Shown: positions 1 through 12,457, counted from the stretch's first letter. The stretch: 64,000 nucleotides of DNA from Dendrophyllia cribrosa (GCA_024195265.1 JAJLRJ010000001.1:4672857-4736856), one strand, 5' to 3'. Made by a program: numbers and translations. The notes: a model not told the origin generated them from the letters alone.

Positions 1-57
1 ATTAAACTTTAAACAGTGAAAATGACAACCTTAACATTTAAGTACTTTGCTTAACGT

Positions 58-80
58 TATTATTATTATTATTATTATTA
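58..80. repeat. (TTA)n microsatellite
   Basis: A run of tandem TTA/ATT triplets. Simple sequence repeat with no coding signal around it. Confidence 0.9.
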
Positions 81-450
81 TAAACTTTATTTCACACAGA
101 ATTCAGAAAGTATACACTTATTTACACTGAAGCTGTGCCTAATAATATAATAATAACAGTTAATAAATAATAAGAAATAATAATAAATAAACGTTTGCAA
201 ATTTCTCTCGTTTGATCGCGGTTAAGGTGCACACAAGGTTCTGGGCTACTGTCATCCTCTTCCCCAGGTCCTTGTACGCCCGCCTCGCCAGTTTGAAAGG
301 TGGTGAAAGCGCTGTGGATGAGATTGTCTCTGCTTCCGTGCCTCGCGTCTTCTCGCGAAAGGTAGTTTTCTCGCTCGCGTCGCGTGATCACCCTTTCAAC
401 AATCCCTTCTATCCATGACAAAAATAAGGGCCTGCTCGTAGTCGACAGCC

Positions 451-691
451 AATAGTCCTTTTTACAGTTGTGTGCTTGGTGACCTTGCCTTTGAGTGGGA
501 GCGAGGCTGGAGGTGACCTTGCTTTGATACAGACCTTGGAGCTTTTCAAATGTAAATTTAGCTAGTTAGCATGAGAAAAGCATTATTAACATATGAAAGG
601 CAGAAAGGTTTGTATCAAAGCAAGGTCACCTCCAGCCTCGCTTCCACTCAAAGGCAAGGTCACCAAGCACACAACTGTAAAAAGGACTATT
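451..691. mobile_element. palindromic MITE-like inverted repeat
   Basis: The left arm (451-537) reads as the reverse complement of the right arm (605-691) with only a few mismatches, around a central spacer of about 70 bp. The shape is that of a non-autonomous foldback or MITE element. No ORF of interest lies inside, and no clear target-site duplication could be fixed. Confidence 0.8.
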
Positions 692-896
692 GATCGGAAG
701 GCTGCCCTGCCATCGCCCACAGGGTAGGGTAGAGCTAAGACTTACGACTAGACACGTGACTACTTTTTTTCCTGTTAATGTTTTACTTAGAAGACAATCA
801 CAAGCTTGACTTTCTAATGAGAAGAATCATGACGAACCTGACGGTCATGTCGAAATGAAAGAACTAAACTCTGTACTTTCATGCCGTGACTGTTCT

Positions 897-1538
897 TAAG
901 GTCGCGGGGGACAGGTTCCGCTCATCAGTATGCATTTACGAAAAGAGTATGCAAGAAGTGCGACGGCTGATACCGAAAATGCGCGAAATATTCACGAACA
1001 GGCTCCTGTAACGGGGACTTTTGGGGAGTTACCCCCTCCATGGCTGAGCGAGAGGTGCCCTGCTACTAACCGAGATCTTTTACATCAAGTGGATCAGAAG
1101 TTCGTTCAGGGACGTATTGTTTTATTGCTGATGTCGACTCATTCGGTTACAAGCAGAACTCAAAGCTCTTACTGAAAGACTAATTGTCATAAACGAGTTG
1201 TAGCCAATAGTATTCGTACAACTCAATTTTCCTTGCGTAACTTTACCAAATAGAAGAAATTCTAAAGATATTACTTTTCACACCTTCGCAACCTAAAGCT
1301 CATTTCATATTCCAAAGACTTTGTTCCAACAGCAGGTGAAAAAAACCTATAATATTTGTTTTACGATCACAGAGGTTAAGATATTTTCCAGGAGGACAAA
1401 AATCTACTTTTCACTGAAAAATGTACCTTAAGGTCGCGGGGGACAGGTTCCGCTCATCAGTATGCATTTATGAAAATAGTATGCACGAAGTGCGACGGCT
1501 GATACCGAAAATGCGCGAAATATTCACGAACAGGCTCT
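897..1538. repeat. interspersed repeat, about 530-bp unit, partly tandem
   Basis: A 109-bp block at 897-1005 recurs nearly identically at 1430-1538, so the unit is about 533 bp and is present 1.2 times in tandem. The portion 1006-1429 recurs, interrupted by nested elements, at 41660-43403. Small ORFs here (930-1175, 1421-1666) are repeat sequence and not genes. Confidence 0.8.
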
Positions 1539-1941
1539 GTAATGTTTCTGCATCAATAATTGCACGTGCAAAACGCTTTCTGGTAAAATACACTATTTTT
1601 CAAAGCATTGTTCTGCATGAAGTGTTGACAATAGCCCGTGGATTAAAATTAGCAAAATTACCATAAATATATATTTTTTGTATCGTATTTGCTCGGGAAG
1701 CCTTCGGAAGCGTAAAAACAAGCAAATTCAGCGCGGATAGAGAATTTCATGAGTTGACACTGACTGCAGGGAGGTAAACTAGGTGTATTATAGATTGTCA
1801 TATCTGACTCAAAATTTTAAATAGGCTTTCAAAAGGGAAGATATGAGGCTTCAAATTCTAACATGGACAATTTTAATCCTTTAAAGGCTAATAACTTTTA
1901 ATTAAAGTTGAAATAAAAAATCGGTTTCAGATATGACACAA

Positions 1942-2173
1942 TAGCGACCTTCAGATTGGACTACGAGTACGAGATTGAGTACGAGTACGAGTTTTCAAAC
2001 CAAATTCGTGTGCCTCATATACTTAATTATCACACCAATCTTATCCCTAACGTTTATTTACGTGTTAGTCAGCAACAGGAAGGAGTTACAGTTCGGTGGA
2101 TACAATTATCTCGAAATTCCAAAGTCGTACTCGTACTCGATTTCGTACTCGTAGTCAAATCTGAAGGTCGCTA
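1942..2173. mobile_element. MITE with TACGAG-rich terminal inverted repeats
   Basis: The ends TAGCGACCTTCAGATT (left) and AATCTGAAGGTCGCTA (right) are exact inverted copies. They continue inward into arms made of TACGAG hexamers (left) and CTCGTA hexamers (right). About 120 bp of unique DNA lies between the arms. The small ORF across it is an artefact of the hexamer repeat. Confidence 0.8.
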
Positions 2174-2416
2174 ATAGAGGTTTTGATGGATCAGTGAGTG
2201 GTAAAATCAACTTGTTTTGTGTTCTTCTCGAGGAGCAAACTTGGACACGAAATCACCGGCGATTTTACAAATTTTGACTTACGTACATTGCAGCATTTCC
2301 CCCCGCGACCTTAGCCTTGACACGAGACTTGTTGGGTGAAAATGTGATAACATGTTTTTGGAGCCCACTGATGTGATTAGTTTTTTTTTTTTGGCTTGGT
2401 GCGATTACTTTCTCAG

Positions 2417-2667
2417 TAGAGCGGTTTTCACTTGACTGTCGTAAAACCAAAACCGAAGTAACTACTTCAGCCAATCACGACAGACGCAGACCAATGAACC
2501 AATTAGAACTCGAAGCAAATGCATGTCACCGGGAAAACGCGGGGAAAACGCGGCGAGCAAGTCAAGATTGGTTTTGGTTTTGCTTCTGATTGGTTGAGAA
2601 AGTGGCGCGAGATTTTTTAGCCAATCACAAAGCGTAGGAATGCAAAACCAAAGCAATCAAGTTGTTT
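2417..2667. repeat. relic of a TA-flanked repeat family (second copy at 29676-30120)
   Basis: The sequence starts TAGAGCGGTTTTCAC and contains CCAAT-type stretches and a GTGGCGCGAGATTTTTTAGCC block. It closely matches a copy in a whirlin intron at 29676-30120, which keeps both ends. The right end is degraded here. Confidence 0.7.
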
Positions 2668-2900
2668 CTATCTTCAGTACTTGAGCAGCCTCCTACGAAG
2701 ACGTTCTTAGGGCTCGTCACGCAATCTTGCTAAAACTTGAGGGAACACTTGCTGGTCCCGAAGCGGTTATGATGTGAATACAGCAATTAAAATCTAGTCA
2801 CATCTACAAAGCAAGCAAACGAGGTGAAGTTATGAGAGTACAAATATACATGTAGCAAACATTTGAAAAAGAGATATTGGATAAAACAAGAACTAGTGTA

Positions 2901-2929
2901 ATGCGCCGATCAATTCGAAACATCAACAT

Positions 2930-2960
<31 letters not shown>

Positions 2961-3912
2961 GCAATGCCCCGGGCATTTGAACTTTTGAAGATCGACTTGT
3001 TCAAATTCCCGCCCCGTTGGGCCAAAATTGCATTCAAATACCCCACCCTAGCACTGGTTTTGACTGTCAAATGCCCCTCCTAACGATAAAATGTTTTTTA
3101 GTGAGATTAAAAAATACACTTTGCATTCACTTTTTCTGATTTATTCTAGCTATTGTTTTCCTCGAGAATATACTCAACTGAACCGCGTATACTTTGCAAC
3201 TGATATTTCACGGCACTCCTGTGGCATACCTGTGGTTCACAGTCTTGGGGATTTACTTTTCGATATTTTTTTATTTGAGTTATTTCTCGTGTGATCAACA
3301 AATATTGCAAAAATATTTAGCAACGCGGTTGATTCATTTTTGGAAGCGTTAATTTCCACGAGGTGAAAATTTATTATTCTAAACGCGTTTTATATCAACT
3401 GACAAATGTTTCCTTAAAGAATTTTCTGTTTGAGAGAGTTCATTTTGCAGTGTTTTTTTTTTCAATCAATGACCGTTTAAAATCTGCGTACATTTAATAG
3501 ACTGGCACAGGACTGGCAATGCAGTCAGCCATTTTGAGTTACTTTTGACTTCGAAATCTAAAACGCGTTGAATGGCAGTTGAATTTAACTTTTCATACAA
3601 ACCTTCAAAAACACTGCAAAGCTTTGTCAGCCCATTTTACTAGCCATTCACTAACAAAAACGATATTTTCCCCTTTAAATTGTTCCATGTTGAATCTGAA
3701 CTGCTACTGCATGTGTTTGATAGGCGCCGGCCAAAAAAAAATATTTTGAACACTTCCGGTTCAAATTCCCCACCCCACCCATGCAAAGTCAAATTCCCCA
3801 CCCCTGGGATGGCCTTTCACATCAAATTCCCGACTCCCAGGGCACAGAAAATGTTCAAATACCCGGGGCTTGCCGGGGGGGGGATGTTGATGTTTCGAAT
3901 TGATCGGCGCAT
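2901..3912. mobile_element. about 1.0-kb terminal-inverted-repeat element with G/C homopolymer ends
   Basis: The left end (2901-2938) starts ATGCGCCGATCAATTCGA and is the exact reverse complement of the right end (3875-3912). Both arms then run into long C (2930-2958) or G tracts. Just inside each end are blocks resembling CAAATTCCC. No transposase ORF is present. ORFs across the C tract give polyproline artefacts. 3913-4353 holds nothing recognisable. Confidence 0.75.
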
Positions 3913-4353
3913 AGATTCCATGAAATTGTCAGTGAATTGTGGATAAATGAAACGAAATGAATAGAAAGTTGTCGAAAAAAAAGGTAATAAGAGAGCCACG
4001 GGCATTGTATCAAGAGTAAAAATGTCATAGTTAACCGATCAGAGGAGACTGCTGAAATTCAGCGACTAGTCTTACTGCCACAAAAAATGACCACAAAATA
4101 ACTTTTATTTTGAAGACGGCTTTTTATTTGATTATTATTATTGATTCTTTGTCTTCAGACGTCCGTGATCTGCAGGGTCTGTTTCGCTTTAATAGAACTC
4201 GTTCCAAAATTTCCCAATCTTTCCCGCTATTATCTCTTCTAGGAGATGCCAAAACACGTTGTACATAAAACATTTTGCTAAGAGGGCGAAACAGCGCTGT
4301 CCGCGTCTGCTTTCTAGTTTTGAGCGCTAATCATGTCAGATACGGTCTAGCTA

Positions 4354-4611
4354 AGGGACGGACCATTATTTTTTTGACGTGGGGGAGGGGGGGGCGGGGG
4401 GAATTTTGAAATAAATTCTCTGCAGAGGCTATAAGCACTGAAGTAAATTGTTTGAAAGCAAAAAATAAAGAAAAAAATTGTTTGCTGGAAGTATGGCAGT
4501 TGGACGGAGACACAAAATAAATTGTTTGCAGCAGGTGCCGCATATAAAAAAAATTTTTGCATGTGAAAATTTTCCAACGCCCCTCCCGTCAAAAAAATAA
4601 TGGTCTGTCCC
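4354..4611. mobile_element. TA-flanked MITE
   Basis: The left arm GGGACGGACCATTATTTT is mirrored by the right arm AAAATAATGGTCTGTCCC, and a TA dinucleotide lies at each edge (4352-4353 and 4612-4613). The pattern suits a Tc1/mariner-like MITE. The intervening DNA is non-coding. 4614-5234 holds no gene, only a small hairpin motif at 4836-4886. Confidence 0.75.
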
Positions 4612-5234
4612 TAACCGCGGTGCTGTGTTGAAGGGAACTGCTGTGCCGTTGGGCCATTTTACATTGCTATGAAACCATGTAGTAGCCCTACCCACCCCAC
4701 CCTAGATAAAATGACTGCTTGGCAAGAGAATAGAGAATGTCAAGGAAATAAAGTAAAAGGTTGATAAAGGTCTTTAGAAATTGTAATAAACGAAAAAAGG
4801 CAAGGCTGATACGACAGTGAAGGAATATAAAAATGTAATTTATCCAATATTTCAAAAGGCACGGCCTTTCTTCTTCAGGGTATTACAAATAATGACTATG
4901 GGTAAACTAGGACGTTACAATTTAAATTTGAGTATAGCGTGCAATATGATGCTATGATAACATATAATACAATGGAAAAGTAACCGTTGAAGATTTAAAG
5001 CTTAAAAAAACCGTTACAAAATTGGCGTTTTTTTATGTTCTTAAAGTAGGCAAGACCATATTCTATATAAAATCTAACAAAATGACTAAAACGACCTAGT
5101 AAGCGCTACCACCCCAAGTGGGGCAAAGAGGATTTTGTGCTTTCAAACAATGCCGCTTGTTTATTCTGACAACAGAGGTGTGCAAATTATGCAGAGAGAT
5201 GCATAAATTACAGCTTCACGAGCTTTCACAAAGC

Positions 5235-5243
5235 GTCCGTCAT
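5235..5243. repeat. left target-site duplication (9 bp) of the 10.3-kb transposon
   Basis: GTCCGTCAT directly precedes the left terminal inverted repeat and recurs exactly after the right one at 15548-15556. An exact 9-bp duplication bracketing matched ends is the signature of transposition of the whole interval. Confidence 0.93.
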
Positions 5244-5263
5244 TAGCCTGCGAACAGGCTCCT
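5244..5263 (+). repeat. left terminal inverted repeat
   Basis: It starts TAGCCTGCGAACAGGCT, itself a small hairpin (AGCCTG...CAGGCT). It pairs with the right end at 15528-15547 with one mismatch in the first 17 bases. The inner copy AGCCTGCACGC follows at 5321. Confidence 0.9.
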
Positions 5264-5449
5264 GGCTCGGAGGGGCGCTATTTAACGGCGCGAAGCGCCG
5301 AGAAGGGGAAGGGGAAGGGGAGCCTGCACGCATCCTTCAAAATCGCGGCTGCCGCCTACAAAACCCCGCGAATTCCTGAGCTTGTCAACTGTCAAATTTT
5401 AACCAATCAGCGCGCCCCGGAAGTCAAAATTCAAAATCAAGGTAAACAA

Positions 5450-8400
5450 ATGATGATACACGTGAAATCTTGGCGCTCGGTCGCTCGCGAGCGCCATGTC
5501 TCACGGAGAAACTCCAAAAAAAAATGTTTACCCAAAAAACCGACACAACAGAGCCCGAATGATTATTGCAGGTGTTGTAAGCTGTCTTTGAAAATGCAAT
5601 ACGGTGATTCATGGAAATCGATTTCATCTGAAAATTTGTTTAAACCTTCCAACAAGAAGGGGATCGAAGGCGTGATTTTATCGCAAGTCCTCGAGCAAGC
5701 AGGAATCATTGCAGCAAGAAACTCCAGCCTGTCTGAGAGACTGTGTAAACCCTGTGCAGCGAAGCTTAGGAAGACATGTGAAGGACTGACATTTATTTTT
5801 GCAACGATAAATGTGGTAAATCCAAAGTTCGTCACGGTAAATGAACTAGAGGTCGAGGTCACAGAGTTACATCCGAGGTCGAAAAGAGCGCTGCCAACTT
5901 CTGTCTCTACTCCAGAGAGAAGTCCCGGAGCTAAAAAATTACAGAAAGTTTCTTCTGAAAACCAAGGGTCAAGTACCGAGGATGCAGTCCACAGACCAAG
6001 AGTTGGTGCTCGAAAATCTCTGGGAATGCAATTCCAGGAAAATCGAGGACGGCAAATGCCCGCCGTAGCTTTCCACGGGAATGAAGATTCTCTTCTAAAT
6101 ATTGACGACATTATCGACCCCGAACTGCAGTCAACCCGTGTGAAAGTGCTGACGTTGTGGCCCAGTGGAAGAACAGATGTTCGAACGCCCGAAGGAAAGG
6201 ACAATATCCTTCTTGTAAAGAATGTTGCTTCGAAGAATTGGCAAGCAGTGGCAAACGCAGTTCTCAAACATGAGCAGTTGAAACTGGAAATACTGAAAGC
6301 CCTTTGGCGGGTCCTAAACAGTGAATTCAGACAGTACTGTTCCTCAAAATCAGTATTGAAAGGTTGTTCTCCGGAAGAGCTTATTGCTTTGTCTAACAAC
6401 GTAGTTTTAGAAGAGATAGTTTCTAGTTGTCCCTTTTGGAGTTCCTGCATTGGTGGAGCGTGTGGAGTTGATCTAAAGCAAAGTTGTGAGTTTCAGGATT
6501 CCGTAAAGAACTCTGTTGCCCTTGCAACTTCTGTGACCGCTCGCGTACGAAACAAATGCATGTCTGCCTTAGCCTACCGAGTTTCAAGTGTTTTATTTCA
6601 CAGTGGAGTCTCTCATCAAGACCTGATCCGACTTAATCGACTTGGGATTTGTATGTCGCCAGATAGGACCTTGGCTCTTCAGCGTAGCTTAGGGAAAAAC
6701 TTTGATGCCAAAGTGTTGTCTTATAAAAAGGCCCTCGAAGAAAAACCAGCCGATACCCTCGCCCTATTGATGGAAATTGAAGAGAAGCAGGTTCCCGTTA
6801 CGGATGGCATGGAGGTCGAAGTATTGCTGGATTTGAGTGACGAATGCCTGAGAAGTTACAAGCATTTCACGCCCAAAGCTTTCTCTACTGTCACGAAAAT
6901 GTTACAGGCAGAGAAAGAAAAGAGGGATTGCAGTATTATCTCCAGTGATATCCTCAAACAAGTTATCAACGATCACAAGAAGTTCAACTTTCCATTTTTT
7001 AAGTAAGTGTTATATTCGTCTGTTTTTTGTTTTGTGCATATTCAGTACTTAATGATAATAACATGTTAAAAAAGTCAAATTCTACAATTAAAAGAACACA
7101 CTTTGAGTATAATTTGCATATACCTGTTCCCCCACCCCTGGGCGGGGGGGGGGGGGGGGGGGGGAGGGGGTACTCAACAAATTTTTGTACGGGGATGCTC
7201 CGCCCCGAGGTCGAAACCCTTACCCTTTCATATACCGTTTTTGACAGAAAAAGTACCCCTTTCATATACCTTTCACTGAAAATGGTACCCCTTTCATATA
7301 GCCTTTATGTGCGTCTGTTTGTTATATTTTGAAATGCGCTTTTTACATAATACTTAAATTTCCCTACCTTTTTATACTTCAACTCGTATTTTCCCATAAT
7401 TCGTGAAGTCCCTACCCTTTCATATACCTCCAGCCTAAAAAAGGTACCCCTTTCGGGCGGAGCATCCTCGTATAGCCCATTATAAGGAGTACCCCCCCCC
7501 CCCCCCCCCCCTGGACCTGTTCGTGGCGAAATAATGAAATTGAAATTATAATGATTTAAACAACACGCTTGTTCTAATGTTTTCTTGATGTTGTAAAACA
7601 GCACAGTATTGCCTCTATATATTAAAACAAATATATGGAATCATGATCGTACTTATGCTCCCATGTCTTACACAAATACCATAAAATTCGGAAAAAAACC
7701 CTATGCAGAATCTCCCATTTACGAGTACCTCCACCCAAATTTGAAATGCCAAAGCCTAGATAAAATAAGCGGCCCTCTCCAATTATGGAACCTGAAGGGG
7801 GGATATGGGGGTAATAATCTAAGCCACAGCAAATTTCTGGGGATAATATTTTCAGAATTTTATGGTGCTAGTGGTGTTAATTTATTATTATTATTGACAA
7901 TTTTTTGTTTATCAGGTTAGTTGGTGACAACATTGATTATGAACTTCATGCACGGATTCAAACAAAAGAGCATGGCAATCAATCAATCCACTGGACGCAC
8001 CAGTATGCAATACGTGACAGTGTAACTGATCCCCTCCTAGACACCACCAGGCCCCAGAAGAGCTTGGATGAATTACAGTTGGTGGAGCTCCTCCCAACAC
8101 CCGATGTGCAGGCAAGACTAAAACGGTCCTGGGCAATTCTGGTCAGCCGTGTTGTGACCAAACACCTAAAAGAATTCCAGTTCTTAAGGAGAGTGGTTGT
8201 TAACCACATACCCCACCCATTCTCTTCAGAAGCATCCAAGAAGTCTGAAATGGTAAGTTATGCATATGAAAAAATATATATATTTGCATTCAGCTGTAAA
8301 ATACTTCTAATGTAATTTCACAGAATGGAATGACCCCTCTCACAGTCACACATAAGAATGTATACCTATTGCTCCTACCTGTTCAAATCCACCTACTGGC

Positions 8401-11400
8401 CAACCAATCAGCAGCATTTTAAAGTTATACAGTATCATGCATATGGTAAAGAGGTCACTACATAGTTTCTTGTTCAGCTGTCTTCAAATAATATATAATA
8501 AAACTTGATTTATAAATAAGTTAAATTGGGGCGTTGTCTTATCCTTAAATAATAATTATTATTTTTCCATATCTGCATTATTTTTTATTTTCCTGTAAAA
8601 TAACCGAAAAGATACCCAGCCAATCAGAATTTCAAGAAAAACTAAAATTGCAATGGAAAATAGAGAAATGTGAAAATTAAAATGATCTTCTTTTCTTATA
8701 GATCATGTAAACCCTATATTTCATAATTTCATTTTCTCTTTTGTGTACTCTTTTCATGTTATATTTATTTATATTTACATTTTATTACCTGTTACACTTT
8801 ATTACCTGTTATTTTGTATTTTTATGTGTGCAAATAATTAAATAAAATAAAAAAAAAAATATCTGCATTATTTTGTAGTTTTATTTTCCATTCCTTTTCT
8901 GCAGTGCTGTCTTGGTATGGAATTCTTTAACCCTAATGTGGCAGGCGAGATGGCACAGTTGTTGATTAAGAATCAAGAAAACTATGTTCCATGTTGTGGA
9001 GAAGGAGATTCAAAGAAGGTCTTGACACCTATTCCTTTTCATGGGGACCAATTGTTCGAAGAGCGAGCGAGGAATGTAATTGGTACATTCCAGGATGGAG
9101 ACAATGGATTTGACCGCCTTGAGGGCATTCATCCTGAGTTTGCCGACTGGCACGCCAAAGTGAACTTGTATGAGGTTATGTCTCTATTCATTTTGGTTTT
9201 TAATTCTAAGCATCAAAAGCGACTGTAAAAATTTTAATTTGAAGAGAAAAACCTTGGCTAGAGTAACACCAAAATCTTTCTCTCTAAGGGCCTGGTCGCA
9301 CTACAGTCAAAAACAAAAATTAGCCATGCAAAATGACATAAAAACAAAAACATTCCACAAAAAGAGTGTCCCACCGGAGCGATTTCTTTTGTTTTCCTCG
9401 ATTTTTGCACCGGCTAATTTTTGTTTTTGACTGTAGTGCGACCAGGCCCTAATATAGGATGACAAAAAATATATGACATATAAAATATATAAATAATTCA
9501 TCTTTCTTTTCCCCCTGAGTGTTATTTTAGGTAATATTTGTCTCCAGTAATGTTGTACTAAACTTCATTTAATACAATCTTGTATAGATAATTAATTTAG
9601 TTAGATAATTAAAATTAGTTAAGTAATTAGTCTATTGTTGTTCAAAAACATGGCTCGATGGAAGAGCATGTATTATGAATTGACACCTTGTATAAATAAA
9701 GTTTACCTACCTACCTAGCATACCCCAGCGACTGACTATTAGGCAAACTTACAATCTGATTGGTAACACAGGCACCTACTACGCAGCGCGTGTGGGCATA
9801 ATTATGGTCGGCACTGAGGTCCAAAATAAATTACTAAACAAACTGTCAGTTAATCAGTTTTATTGATATTCTAAGTTTAATAGAACGGTCACTGGGTTAT
9901 GTTGAAACAATTAGATGGCTCGCTTCAGTTTCTATCAACTTTGATAGTTGACTCGGGGCTTTGCCCCTCGCCAACTATTAGCCAATAGAAACCTCGAGCC
10001 CACCATCTAATGTTAAATAGTGAATAAATAATGTATATTGCCTTGACGCTTAAGCAACTTTTCCCACTGAATTAACTGCTAAGAAGAAATGTATGGAGAA
10101 CAGTTTGAGAATTTGTAAATGGATATCTGAAGAAGAAAAATATTTACTCTTTAATTGCAGACAGACTGTAACATTTAAGAAATATTATGTATCACTAAGA
10201 ATTCCAATAATAAGCCTTCTCCTCCTCAAATATCTCATCTTAATTGAGATATTAATTAAAAACTTAGGATTAGTTATCCAATTTTTTTTGTAGATGGAGT
10301 TTGAAATGTTTTATAAATCAGATTCAGGAAGTGAGCTTGGAACCACCAAAGCTAGTATGAACCGCACCCGCAAGACAAATGCATCAGCTGGTCCTAAAAA
10401 GAAATACAATGAGTATAAGGAATTCCACCAATGCGAGCTGGAAGGTCATATCTGTGCTTCCTTTGCTGAAATGTCACAAATGGCCAAAGCAGATGGTATT
10501 ATTCCTCTATTTTCCATAGCACATTTTCAGTTAATTTGTAGCTAGTGAAAATATTCAGTTTATCGGGACACAATTTATTGTTCTCTAATCTTGCCCACCC
10601 AATCTCTTTAAAATTATTTTAGAAATTGAACTGCTAAATGATGAAATAATATTAATTATTTTGTATGTTACAACAGTTACTATTATAAAATTAACATTCT
10701 AAAAATAAAATTATTAATTAAAATTATTTTATAATTTCCAGACAAACCGAACTACATTTTGCCTGATGACTCTGTGTGTGAGGCAACACAAGGAAAGTGG
10801 TTGATAAATCTTTGTGAATCATTCATTGATAAATATGTCTTCGGTTCTGACAATATCGACTGCCTGGTTCAGCAAACCCATGAGTTGGAACTTGCATCTC
10901 TTGGTCATTACAAATGCAGAGTAGAGGGATGTGATAAAGTCTTTGTTTATCACTCTGGAAGAGTTAGGTGAGCTCAACTGTATACTATACAGAACAAAAT
11001 ACAATCATTTAACCTTGATTTTATAATTTTTATCCACCATTATTCATTTTCATTCACAGTCATGAAATCAGCTGTCATCACATTAGAAATGAAAGAAAAG
11101 GACAACTACGAGATGAATTTGGCTACTACTACTGCCGAGCTGAGTGTGGAAATGTTTTTAGCACAAAAGTGACAAGAAACAGGTGATATACCTGATTCCC
11201 AGTATATAATTATATGGATAGAGGATATTACATGGCCACGCAGAGATGCAAAATTTCTCTTTGAATGTTGACAAATATTTCATGAGTGCACTCATGTGTG
11301 AAATATTTTTCAACATGAGAAAAGGAATTTTGTATCTCTAGGTGGCCATGCAATGTTCTATTTATCATAACAACACCCATGAAATACCAAAACGTTTCAC

Positions 11401-12457
11401 TTTCACTGCGAAAGGTAGGATTTATTATGTAACCATAGCAACAGTGATCTTTTCATGTGTGAAGATAACATGTTAGACTCACCCATGAGTCTCATCCCCA
11501 GTAATAGTATTGTAGATTAAAGAAACTCTTTGTATGTATAAATAACTGCATTGGGATGACAAACACAACTTTTCATGAAAAGTTCTCACGCTGTTTTCCT
11601 CAGCCTGTTCTCCCATAGAAAAATATATTGTAAGTGCTCAACCCCAAATCTACCAATTATGCTAATATCCTGCCAACCTGTTGCCTTGCTACTATATTAA
11701 GTAGTTCATTATTTTTAATCCCCACAGGCATGAGAAAAAGTTCCACCCACAGTTTGTTCCCACTGATGACATAACGAACGAAACCAAGGAACCTGAAAAG
11801 AGTGATCACTTGTACAATTACCACTGTGCAAAACTGAAGTTTGGCCTGCTTCTATTTGATTTCAATGATGCTGTTCAAGAAGGCGATGGGCTACGGCTTC
11901 ATGACATTTATAAGTTAGCTTTGTTGCTATATAAGTCTGGGGGGCACTTTAAGTATGCCTATGTTGTTCTCCTTCACCTAGTGAAAATTGCAGCTCTTTA
12001 CTCCAAATTTGAAGCCTTCCAGCTCTTCTGGAACAGATTTTATAACAAGTATGGGCTACTTGGTGGGAACATATCTCTAGATCTTAAGAAAGAGCAGTTG
12101 CACAAGGTGCTGAAAACAATCTGGAGGGCCCTGGGGCCAAATCTAAATGAAACAAGTGCATCACGGGTGGCTGAAGCCCTTGAAAATCTTGATCAGCTGC
12201 TAAACTCAATCGACAAAGATTGCAGTCTACAGGGACGCAGAGGATACCGGTCAAAGGGAGAAAACACAGAGGCTGTAATGCAAGTGATGACAGATTTGAT
12301 TGAAATCAAAGCCTTCAAGCACACTCCAGGCAGGGATGGACATCAATCATTTCCCGAGTTCCCAAGCAGCATTGTTAATTTGGACTACAGGAATCTTCAT
12401 GGCTGGATGACAGAGAAAACGAACTTATGGAAGACCATTTATGAAAGGGAAATGTAA
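5450..12457 (+). CDS. DUF6589-like zinc-finger protein, candidate transposase of the 10.3-kb element
   Basis: Seven exons join in frame: 5450-7002, 7916-8252, 8905-9174, 10294-10495, 10742-10967, 11060-11182 and 11728-12457 (3441 nt, 1146 residues). Donors read GT and acceptors AG; GAG|GTTATG at 9174 is weak. Exon 1 carries an N-terminal C2C2 module (CRCC near residue 40, CKPC near residue 102) like the ZAD family. Exon 2 starts with a GDNID motif typical of DUF6589 proteins of cnidarians and fungi. Exons 5-7 encode two C2H2-type fingers (CRVEGC...; CRAECG...RHEKKFH), and the last exon is the conserved DUF6589-like C-terminus. The start is the first ATG of the long frame, not otherwise proven. 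Likely role: DNA binding and strand transfer for the element. Function is inferred from context, and I cannot name the catalytic residues with certainty. Confidence 0.8.
7003..7915. other. intron 1 of the DUF6589-like gene with nested G/C-tract MITE
   Basis: It has a GTAAGT donor and a TTATCAG acceptor. Inside, 7144-7511 is an inverted repeat: a G tract plus GTACTC...GGATGCTCCGCCC on the left and GGGCGGAGCATCC...GAGTACC plus a C tract on the right. Between the arms, several short TACCCTTTCATATACC-like repeats occur. No coding sequence. Confidence 0.75.
9288..9449. mobile_element. palindromic MITE, TAA target duplication, in intron 3
   Basis: The ends GGGCCTGGTCGCACTACAG and CTGTAGTGCGACCAGGCCC are exact inverted copies, flanked by TAA on both sides (9285-9287, 9450-9452). 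A 3-bp TWA-type duplication fits a PIF/Harbinger-derived MITE. It lies in the intron 9175-10293 of the transposon gene, so it inserted after that element formed. A further short inverted repeat (TTAGATGG...CCATCTAA) spans 9911-10010. Confidence 0.8.
11231..11350. repeat. palindromic repeat in intron 6 of the DUF6589-like gene
   Basis: CATGGCCAC at 11231 is mirrored by GTGGCCATG ending at 11350, with imperfect pairing across the whole 120 bp (AAATATTTCATGAGTG against CTCATGTGTGAAATATTT). The rest of intron 11183-11727 shows nothing recognisable. Confidence 0.65.

Noticed and set aside
2877..3083. Proline- or glycine-rich ORFs at poly(C)/poly(G) tracts (also 6999-7332, 7305-7604, 38898-39153)
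   Set aside because: They arise from homopolymer runs inside inverted repeats and have no start context, splice partners or family similarity.
5563..6450. 295-codon minus-strand ORF
   Set aside because: It is the antisense shadow of exon 1 of the DUF6589-like gene. The plus frame has zinc-binding motifs and joins in phase to six further exons.
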